From Fibrobacterota bacterium (GTDB lineage Bacteria > Fibrobacterota > Fibrobacteria > UBA11236), in assembly GCA_028287505.1 (NCBI GenBank), contig JAQBPN010000060.1, positions 32,001-96,000 on the forward strand: DNA of 64,000 bases, in the 5' to 3' direction. Each line of letters starts with the position of its first letter. The stretch's first letter is position 1. Positions 44,380 to 50,686 of this stretch are shown here, piece after piece. Under the pieces are notes generated by a model that was given only the letters and a program-made list of their open reading frames with translations, did no database searches and was not told the origin of the DNA. Made by a program: the position numbers and the translations under genes.

Positions 44380-44880
44380 GGTCCGATAGCCCCTTTCGCG
44401 TTGGCGTAGATCGAAATCTAGAAGATACGCGACCGCATCCACCTGGAACGGTCGTGTAGGTTGCACATGAACAAGTCCAAGTTGTTGATCGACAAGTTTA
44501 TGTTGAAAAGTTCAACTTTTCCGCCACCTGAAAGCGGTCTTGGTTATTTCAAAAGTCTCGGTGGCCACTATATCTTGTGGTCTCCCCGAAAAAATACCCT
44601 GGATCTAGTTGCTAACGTATTATAAAAACACTACACTTATCTCAGGTTGTCCATCGATAAGCCATTGATTTGAATGGCGTAAGTTGGATTCCAGGAAGCA
44701 AAAAACCCCGGCAGCTTGGGGCCGCCGGGGTTCAAAGTTTCCGGTTCCTTTCCGGCGGGTTGCCGGGTCGGGAACGGTACTTTATCCTTGGTCAGATTAA
44801 GATACCGCTTTCACCCCCGATCTTGCAAGCCCTCCAGCACGGGATTTTCGCCAAATCCACCCCAAAAAAAGGAATCTCTA
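44380..44880. other. Intergenic region with palindromes, no gene seen
   Basis: About 500 bases without a supported gene. It contains GAAAAGTT-C-AACTTTTC (44505-44521), an 8-bp-arm palindrome of operator type, and a strong terminator hairpin at 44704-44732. The end carries the ribosome site of the gene at 44881. Confidence 0.5.
44704..44732 (-). terminator. Orphan intrinsic terminator, minus-strand direction
   Basis: AACCCCGGC (44704-44712) pairs with GCCGGGGTT (44724-44732). Read on the minus strand, the hairpin runs directly into TTTTTTG, a proper intrinsic terminator. No minus-strand gene lies in front of it, since the neighbour at 44881 reads the other way. Confidence 0.75.
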
Positions 44881-45171
44881 ATGATTCTGCAAGTCGATTA
44901 CGATCTAAATAAGCTTAAGGATTATCCAGCGCTCTATAGCGTCCTCAAAACCGCCCCCGGGTGGCTAAGGGCGATGGACTCGCTATGGTTTCTCTTTGTG
45001 CGTTCTCCCGGCACTGTCGGAGAGTGGCAGAGAAAGATCCAATCGGTCATGGATGCTGACGATCAGTTTTGCATTCACAATATCACTCTGCCTGTGAGGA
45101 CCGGCGAATATGGCGGTACTCTCGACAAGGCTTCCTGGGATTGGTTGAATAATCACAAGAACCTGTCTTGA
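44881..45171 (+). CDS. SinR-/Cas2-fold small protein
   Basis: 96 residues from ATG 44881 with AAGGAA six bases upstream. The pattern VDYDLNKLKDYPALYSVLKTAPGW (~5-28), then AMDSLWFLFV and SPGTVGEWQRKIQSVMDADDQFCIHNIT, matches the small SinR-family/Cas2-like ferredoxin fold: a first strand ending in Asp (YDL), a helix, a strand with W.S.W, and a helix before DxxD. In Cas2 the acidic residue after strand 1 coordinates metal for nuclease activity; here Asp7 or Asp9 could do so. There are no other cas genes and no CRISPR array nearby, so it is a stand-alone member, as is common for SinR- and VapD-like proteins. Confidence 0.65.
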   Translation: MILQVDYDLNKLKDYPALYSVLKTAPGWLRAMDSLWFLFVRSPGTVGEWQRKIQSVMDADDQFCIHNITLPVRTGEYGGTLDKASWDWLNNHKNLS

Positions 45172-45325
45172 TTTGTCTCGCGGGAGGTATCTTCGGATGC
45201 CTCCCTTTTTCTTTGTCAGTAGCATCCCCAAAATGTCCCCAACTATGAGCATTAAGTTATGCAAATAAAAATCTGTTGACGCGCATTTCCCTGCTGAATA
45301 TCCTTCATTATCAGGGAGCATAAAT

Positions 45326-46123
45326 ATGCAAAACCGATTCAAGGGAAAAAGCTGTTACTACTGTGGTGAGCCTGCAATAAGTGACGAACACATTCCCCCC
45401 AAGCAAATTTTCGATGGCTTCGACTGCGATAAGATTGTGGTTCCTTCCTGTATGTATCACAACGTAGGCAAAAGCTTTTACGATGCCTGTATTCTTATGG
45501 GGATGCTCAAGTCCCTTGACGAATTTATCATATCTGGGTTGGCTAATGACCTTACCCCAAACATTCTCAAGTCTATCGAACTTGTTCAAGACAAGTTTCC
45601 ACATGTCAAAAAGGGAATGCGAATTATCGAAATTTTCCAGGAAGGTCAACCTGGATCCGAAAAGAAAATGAAGTCGGCCTTTGTCGATGCCGACATTGAT
45701 CATTACAAATGGGCTAGGCTGTTGACGGCAGGATTAATTTGGGATGCTACCGAGGAATACCAGGAAGAGCTTGATTGGAATGAAGAAAGCGGAGTCTTAG
45801 ACAACTATTTCCGTGAGTCAACCGAAAAAGGTTTGACTGCTACGGACCTTATTGAATCCGACAGAGAGAAGCAAAAGCACATGACAGCTTATGGTGCGGC
45901 TACATGGATTGAAGGTTGGTCCGCAATTTCAAAGCCGTATCCAAGGGACTTGTACAATTTCCGATTTGTGTATGGAAGTCTAGGGCATCTTCATTTCGAG
46001 CATACATTTTTCCTCAAATACAAAATATGGGTACACGTAAAAGCTTCTCCGGAGTTGGCCGAGAAGGTCAAAATAAAAGCCCTTGTTAGGTCTTTGAAGG
46101 AAGACGGTTGCCGGAAGGTATGA
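45326..46123 (+). CDS. Putative HNH-type nuclease
   Basis: 265 residues with GGGAG before the ATG. The N-terminal 50 residues have CYYCGEP (Cys10 and Cys13), then SDEHIPPKQIF (His22) and VVPSCMYHN, which together make an HNH/zinc-finger arrangement of the C-x2-C...DEHI...C-x3-HN type seen in restriction-like and mobile HNH enzymes. The rest is helical and acidic, with no second domain recognised. If active it cuts or nicks DNA in a metal-dependent way. It is A+T-rich and lies 154 bases after the Cas2-like gene, in the same direction. Confidence 0.6.
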   Translation: MQNRFKGKSCYYCGEPAISDEHIPPKQIFDGFDCDKIVVPSCMYHNVGKSFYDACILMGMLKSLDEFIISGLANDLTPNILKSIELVQDKFPHVKKGMRIIEIFQEGQPGSEKKMKSAFVDADIDHYKWARLLTAGLIWDATEEYQEELDWNEESGVLDNYFRESTEKGLTATDLIESDREKQKHMTAYGAATWIEGWSAISKPYPRDLYNFRFVYGSLGHLHFEHTFFLKYKIWVHVKASPELAEKVKIKALVRSLKEDGCRKV

Positions 46124-46221
46124 GCCTACCCGGCGGCGTCCATATTACAACGGGGATATAAAAATTGCCCAATAAACGACGGATGGTATTTTGACACATA
46201 AGCGTCCATCAAGGAATCGCA

Positions 46222-46395
46222 ATGTATCTCTCAGACCTTCAGTGGGAGATCGTGAAGCCATATCTTCCCACACCCCTCTATTTGGCCGGGCAAACGAGAC
46301 CGCCTGATCCAAGACACCCCCATGGTTCTGGAGGGTATCCTCTGGGTCTTGAAGTCGGGTGCAAGTTGGAAAGACTTGCCTCATCTATGTCCAGT
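46222..46395 (+). pseudogene. Degenerate IS5-type transposase fragment
   Basis: The frame at 46222 begins MYLSDLQWEIVKPYLPTP, the usual start of IS5/ISL-type DDE transposases. Near 46280 the similarity moves to another frame, which reads GKRDRLIQDTPMVLEGILWV and then SGASWKDLP. After 46395 nothing transposase-like remains and the convergent gene's end begins. The element is thus frameshifted and lacks the catalytic part; no terminal inverted repeats are seen. Confidence 0.8.
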
Positions 46396-46432
46396 CGATT
46401 CCTTGGCTTTGTTCACAGTCTTGATTGCCTTC

Positions 46433-47056
46433 TCACTTGTAAAATTCAACCATTTGTTCCGAAAGACTATTGTAGAGGATGCCGATCACCAAAAAAAGGG
46501 CGGCGCATAGTTCGAGTTTGTAGTTGCCCGCCATCAAAGCCTCCAGCCTTGCATAAAATCCATCGATTTTCTTTTGTATGGCTTGGCTTACTTCCTCTGC
46601 CCGTCCTACCGATTGATTAAGGTCTTCGCGCAACTTTCGGATTAATTCAAAGGATTGTTCTCTAAGCCGGTTGAGTTCCTGGTACACAAATGAGATTGCC
46701 TCACTTATTGGCATTTTTTCAATATCGGCAGTTCGATGACCCATAGCCGACATTGTAGACCCACTTGTTGAGGCCGCTCCCACGTCAACAATCCTGGGTC
46801 TAGTATTCCTTGGGAATGCCCGGAAATACGCTTGAATCGACTTGACCAACCCCGGCTTACCAAATGCTTTAAGCTTGTCATCCACCCCTATGATGACCAA
46901 GACCACGCTTGTGACCTCAAGGAACGTCCCTACGTAGGTGAAGTATGGTTTGCTAAAACCGACAAAGGGCAGGCTGGGAAAGGCGAAGAATAAGACTGGG
47001 ATGGAGATAGGCCAACTCTTGCCTGCCCAGCGAACGATTGCGATGCATTTATCCAT
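46433..47056 (-). CDS. Membrane protein with central coiled coil
   Basis: 207 residues from ATG 47056; the longer frame would begin with TTG at 47110 and has no ribosome site either. Two hydrophobic segments lie at ~14-33 and ~43-60 (IPVLFFAFPSLPFVG, TFLEVTSVVLVIIGV). A Ser/Thr-rich region follows, then a long amphipathic helix (ISEAISFVYQELNRLREQSFELIRKLREDLNQSVGRAEEVSQAI) and a last hydrophobic segment near the C-terminus (LCAALFLVIGILY). Similar layouts occur in methyl-accepting or stator-like membrane proteins, but no signature is present. The gene's 3' end meets the IS remnant and may have been altered by it. Confidence 0.5.
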   Translation of the reverse strand: MDKCIAIVRWAGKSWPISIPVLFFAFPSLPFVGFSKPYFTYVGTFLEVTSVVLVIIGVDDKLKAFGKPGLVKSIQAYFRAFPRNTRPRIVDVGAASTSGSTMSAMGHRTADIEKMPISEAISFVYQELNRLREQSFELIRKLREDLNQSVGRAEEVSQAIQKKIDGFYARLEALMAGNYKLELCAALFLVIGILYNSLSEQMVEFYK

Positions 47057-47328
47057 AGTCCGAAACCTAGATCCGTTCTGGAATATGAACGCGAGGAAAG
47101 ATCGAGACAATTGAGAGTTACTCTATTTCACTGTCCGAAAGGGTCCGGACAGGCCGATGATCTCTCACCCAATCTTTTTACACCGAATCCACACCGAATT
47201 GCCTGCAATGAATCCTACAAGAACTTCCATCGGGTTTCACTTTTGATCACAGAGTTCCCCACGCATTCTCAGGGCGTAATGAGTCGGTATATAAAGGACT
47301 TATGAAGAGTTATTTGGGGGCCAGGCAA

Positions 47329-47370
47329 GAAAAAGGCTCTTTCCGCCGGTTAAAGCGAAAAGAGCCTTTT
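47329..47370 (-). terminator. Intrinsic terminator of tRNA-Glu
   Basis: On the minus strand AAAAGGCTCTTT (47370-47359) pairs with AAAGAGCCTTTT (47342-47331), followed by a T stretch. The stem begins directly at the encoded CCA of the tRNA. Confidence 0.85.
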
Positions 47371-47445
47371 GGCGTTCCCAAGGGGATTCGAACCCCTGTC
47401 GGCGCCGTGAAAGGGCGCTGTCCTAGGCCTCTAGACGATGGGAAC
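47370..47445 (-). tRNA. tRNA-Glu (anticodon TTC)
   Basis: Acceptor stem GTTCCCA/TGGGAAC, D-arm GTCTAGAGGCCTAGGAC, anticodon stem CGCC/GGCG with loop containing TTC, T-arm AGGGGTTCGAATCCCCT, discriminator G and encoded CCA. The accessory region ends at this gene; tRNA genes are frequent integration sites, but no second copy of its 3' end is seen. Confidence 0.95.
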
Positions 47446-47510
47446 ATGTCCTGAGGGGCGAAAAGGTAATTCCAATTGCCGGTTTTTAGAAGGCCTCCGG
47501 GGCCTGGAAT

Positions 47511-49487
47511 TCAGGGGGCGGCCTGGTAGACGCGGCCTTCCACGAAAATCCGGAACAGTTCGGAATCGATTTTACCGGCTTTGACTTCGATGTTGATGAT
47601 CTCCAGGGCCTTTTCGGCGGCAATGGCCTTTTTGTAAGGGCGGTCGGAGGCGGCCAGGGCGTCGAAGATGTCGCAGACGCTCATGATTTGGGAGGGCAGG
47701 GGAATGGCGTCTCCCGTCAGTTGCCGGGGATACCCCGTGCCGTCCAGCTTTTCATGATGGGAAAAGGCGATAAGGGGAACCTGGCGCAAGTCCGAGGTCC
47801 AGGGGATCTGCGATAGGAATTTCCAGGTGTGGGAAACGTGGGAATTGATTTCGTCGCGTTCGGCCTCGCTGAGAGTGCCCTGGGGGATCATCAGCCGGGA
47901 AAGTTCCTCGGGGTTGAGGAATGCCGCCGGGGCGCCCGCAGTGTCGAGGTAGGTGCGCGGGCCCAGGGATTTGAGGTATTCCAGGGTGGCCTGATCCAAT
48001 CGGGAGGGCTCGTTCGCCTTGCGGATGGTCTCGAAGAAGACGTCCACGCCTTCCAGGTTCCGCTTCTCATCCTCTTCCAACCGGCGCAAGGCGGCTTCCG
48101 GATCCCGTTCCCGTCCGGCCCGGAGCATGGCGACCTTGGCCTTTTCCGATTCCCAATTGATGGTCCGCTTGATGAATTCCGCGCGCATGCGGATGCCTTC
48201 CATCTCTTCCGGAAAAAGTTTCTTCGACTTGGTCAGGATGTGCTCGCGCACGCCGATTTTTCCGAAGTCGTGCAGCAGGGCGGCATAGCGCATCTCGCGC
48301 ACCTGGGTATCGTTCAGGCGCACGTCGCGGTATTTCCCCGTCTGGGTCCGGCCCAGGCAGTCGGAAAGGCGGACTGTGTAGGCCGCCACGCGGTGGGAAT
48401 GGCCGGAGGTGGTGGGATCGCGGGATTCTATCGCGGTCACGCTGGCGTTGATGAAGCCTTCGAAAAGCCTTTGGATGTCGAGCTCGTACTGCGCATTCAG
48501 CAAGGCCACGGAGGCCTGGGACGCCAGCGACAGGGACAGGTTCAAATCCTCCTGCTTGTAGGGAACCACTTGATCGTCGGCGGCCTGCAGGGAGGTGATG
48601 GGCGCATTTTTGTGCCGGCATTTGTTGATGAGCTGGATGGCTCCCACCACGCGGTTGCGGTGATCCATCATGGGAAGGGTGAGCATGGACCGCGTGCGAT
48701 ACCCGGAACTGCGGTCGAATCCGCTATTGTGCCGGAACTCGGCGGATTCGGGAATGGCGTAGACGTCCGGGATGTTGAGCGGTTTGCCTTCAATCATGGT
48801 GAAACCGCTGATGGAGGACTTGGTGGGAGGCATGGTCATTTCCGCGAAGTTGAAAGCCACGGATCCGTTCCGGGTCAGTTTGAAGCGGATGCGTTTGTTG
48901 GCCCAGTACTGCCCTTCGTTTTCCTCTTCGGCATCCTTGGGTTCCACCAGGTACAGGCAGCCCGCGTCGCTTCCGGTCAGTTCCATGGCCTTTTCCAGGA
49001 TCATGTTGAGAAGGTGATCCAGGTTCTTTTCGGACATCAAGGCGATGCCCACTTGATTCAGTTGGCGGTTACGGGCTTCCGTAATGGCGTTGGTGTTGTG
49101 GAGCAGGAGGCACTGTTCTTTGAGCTCCAACAGCCTCAACATGTGGCTGCAGGCCAGGGAAAGCTCCAGATCGGACGGGTTTCGGGACAGGCGCACGTCC
49201 ACCCAGGGAGGAGATGCGGAACCGGAGGTTTCGGAGGGGTCCCAAAGCATCACGCCCACGTGCTGGAACAGGAAGTCGTAATCCTCTCCGGGTTCCAAAG
49301 AACCGGGGGTGATTACGAGTATGCTGAACGGGTAAATGTCCTTGAGCGACAAGGACTTCCGGCTTTCGAGCACGTGCCCTGAAGGGAGGCTCCTGGGAAA
49401 CTCCAAAGCGGTGAAATTATGGACCAAAACGGCGGGCATTCCGGCTACTTGACCGGGGACGTCGTTTTGACGATTGGGCGGGGCCAC
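47511..49487 (-). CDS. GAF plus HD-GYP domain protein (putative cyclic di-GMP phosphodiesterase)
   Basis: 658 residues. I place the start at GTG 49487 because a perfect TATAAT (49493-49498) lies 5 bases upstream and a start at 49493 would fall inside it. Residues ~1-115 are unassigned, ~140-330 form a GAF sensor domain (VGIALMSEKNLDHLLNMILEKAM... GCLYLV), and ~335-655 the HD-GYP domain: ESRDPTTSGHSHRVA, LLHDFGKIGV (HD at 406-407), HHEKLDGTGYP (583-587) and SVCDIFDALAASDRPYK. These enzymes hydrolyse c-di-GMP in the cytoplasm. About 175 residues separate HD from GYP, where ~60 are usual (see findings). All visible metal ligands are present. It follows tRNA-Glu on the same strand. Confidence 0.9.
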   Translation of the reverse strand: MAPPNRQNDVPGQVAGMPAVLVHNFTALEFPRSLPSGHVLESRKSLSLKDIYPFSILVITPGSLEPGEDYDFLFQHVGVMLWDPSETSGSASPPWVDVRLSRNPSDLELSLACSHMLRLLELKEQCLLLHNTNAITEARNRQLNQVGIALMSEKNLDHLLNMILEKAMELTGSDAGCLYLVEPKDAEEENEGQYWANKRIRFKLTRNGSVAFNFAEMTMPPTKSSISGFTMIEGKPLNIPDVYAIPESAEFRHNSGFDRSSGYRTRSMLTLPMMDHRNRVVGAIQLINKCRHKNAPITSLQAADDQVVPYKQEDLNLSLSLASQASVALLNAQYELDIQRLFEGFINASVTAIESRDPTTSGHSHRVAAYTVRLSDCLGRTQTGKYRDVRLNDTQVREMRYAALLHDFGKIGVREHILTKSKKLFPEEMEGIRMRAEFIKRTINWESEKAKVAMLRAGRERDPEAALRRLEEDEKRNLEGVDVFFETIRKANEPSRLDQATLEYLKSLGPRTYLDTAGAPAAFLNPEELSRLMIPQGTLSEAERDEINSHVSHTWKFLSQIPWTSDLRQVPLIAFSHHEKLDGTGYPRQLTGDAIPLPSQIMSVCDIFDALAASDRPYKKAIAAEKALEIINIEVKAGKIDSELFRIFVEGRVYQAAP

Positions 49488-49492
49488 GCCCA

Positions 49493-49521
49493 ATTATACC
49501 CATTCTCGGACTCCGCTTTCA
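49493..49521 (-). promoter_or_regulatory. Promoter of the HD-GYP gene
   Basis: TGAAAG (49516-49521), 17 bases and consensus TATAAT (49493-49498) on the minus strand. The predicted start site coincides with GTG 49487, so the message would begin at the start codon. Confidence 0.55.
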
Positions 49522-49607
49522 GCCTGAGAACGGAGTCGGGTGCAATCTTTTGACCCAGGCCGGCCGGAGGATGGGTTCTTTTAGGGACCTGCTCAAGGGC
49601 CTTTATC

Positions 49608-49635
49608 TTTGGCGAAAACTATTTTAAACTATAGT
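49608..49635 (+). promoter_or_regulatory. Promoter of the phosphoesterase gene
   Basis: TTTGGC (49608-49613), 16 bases, TATAGT (49630-49635). It is divergent from the HD-GYP promoter within a 186-base gap. The mRNA would begin near 49642 and the gene at 49674. Confidence 0.45.
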
Positions 49636-49673
49636 CTTATGAAAATCTGGCTTCTGGGAAGGGTGAACGCCAA

Positions 49674-50402
49674 GTGAAATACGGCATTTACTCGGACATT
49701 CACAGCAACCTCGAAGCCCTGGAAAAAGTCCTCGAAACCATGGAAACCATGGGCGTGGAACGGCGAATCTGCCTCGGCGACGCGGTAGGATACGGCGCCA
49801 ACCCCAACGAGTGCGTCAATCTCATCAAGAACGTCAGCGCCGTAACCCTTCTGGGCAACCATGATTCCGTGGCGCTCGGCCGTGAATCTTCCGAGAACTT
49901 CAACTTCTACGCGCGCAAGGCCATCGAGTGGACCAAGGAAAATCTCGACAAACCGTCGGTTGATTTCCTGGACAAGCTGCCCTATGTGGTGGACGAGCCT
50001 CCTCTCACCTTCGTGCACGCAAGCCCCCGTTCGCCCGTGGACTGGTATTACATCACCAGCTTCGACGATGCCATCGACGCGTTCTCCTTCTTCAGCGAGA
50101 AGATCTGCTTCGTCGGGCACACGCACATTCCCTCCATCGTCGTGATGGAGAACGAACAATCCTTCTGGGTTTCCGAAACCCTTTCCCACAAGCTGCAACC
50201 CAACCAGCGCATCCTGGTCAACGTGGGCAGCGTGGGCCAACCGCGCGATCGCATCCCCCTGGCCAGCTGGTGCCTTTGCGACACCACAGCCATGACGGTG
50301 GAAATCGTGCGCGTCAGCTACGACATTCCCAAGACCCAGGAGCGCATGCGCCGTCTGGGCTTCGCGGAATTCCTGATCAACAGACTCGCCGAAGGGCGTT
50401 AA
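49674..50402 (+). CDS. Metallophosphoesterase (YfcE/calcineurin type)
   Basis: 242 residues from GTG 49674 with GGGAAGGG upstream. The five metallophosphoesterase motifs are visible: YSDIHSN (7-13), LGDAVGYG (34-41), GNHD (61-64), FVHASP (113-118) and VGHTHIP (~145-151), so both metal ions can be bound. It hydrolyses phosphomonoesters or phosphodiesters; the substrate is not predictable. GDAVGYGANPNEC and NVGSVGQPRDR are typical of the PRTase-neighbour/YfcE-like clade found in many bacteria. A terminator-like hairpin follows at 50535-50566. Confidence 0.9.
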   Translation: MKYGIYSDIHSNLEALEKVLETMETMGVERRICLGDAVGYGANPNECVNLIKNVSAVTLLGNHDSVALGRESSENFNFYARKAIEWTKENLDKPSVDFLDKLPYVVDEPPLTFVHASPRSPVDWYYITSFDDAIDAFSFFSEKICFVGHTHIPSIVVMENEQSFWVSETLSHKLQPNQRILVNVGSVGQPRDRIPLASWCLCDTTAMTVEIVRVSYDIPKTQERMRRLGFAEFLINRLAEGR

Positions 50403-50434
50403 GACGTCAGAGGGTCTTTACCCTTGTGTCCCTC

Positions 50435-50599
50435 GTCGGGCGTCGGGCGACCGGCGCGTATCCACTAAACACCTCATTGACAATAGCTTGGCGCCCCGGA
50501 CCCTTGGTCCGCGGTGTCGGGCGCAAAGAAAAAGCCGGGAGTAAGTTCTCCCGGTTCCTCTTTTTCTTCGCGCCCGACGCCCGACGCCCGTCGCCCGAC
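50435..50599. repeat. Inverted heptamer array with a long hairpin
   Basis: Copies of GTCGGGC occur at 50435-50441, 50442-50448 and 50516-50522. Four tandem copies of the complement GCCCGAC (one with a T change) fill 50572-50599. Between them, arms 50516-50541 and 50548-50578 form a 25-bp stem (9+9+7 bp) with one mismatch and a 5-base bulge around loop TAAGTT. Confidence 0.75.
50535..50566 (+). terminator. Intrinsic terminator of the phosphoesterase gene
   Basis: CCGGGAG (50535-50541) pairs with CTCCCGG (50548-50554), loop TAAGTT, followed by TTCCTCTTTTTC. It is the tip of the longer heptamer hairpin. Confidence 0.65.
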
Positions 50600-50686
50600 G
50601 AAACGCTGCTACAATCCTCCTCCGCCTCAATTTTACTCTAACCTTTCCCTTCGCTCCCTCTCCGCTTTCTTACCTTTCCCTCGCGC

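Noticed and set aside
44716-44760. GGGTTCAAA next to a GC-rich hairpin, resembling a tRNA T-arm
   Set aside because: No T-stem pairs across the loop and no acceptor or anticodon arm can be drawn.
47370-47445. Direct repeat of the tRNA-Glu 3' end as an attachment site for the island
   Set aside because: I looked for a second copy of the T-arm/acceptor sequence between 41.8 and 47.3 kb and saw none.
49639-49677. 12-codon ORF overlapping the phosphoesterase start, as a second leader peptide
   Set aside because: Its ATG lies at or before the transcription start predicted from TATAGT at 49630-49635, so it is probably not in the mRNA.
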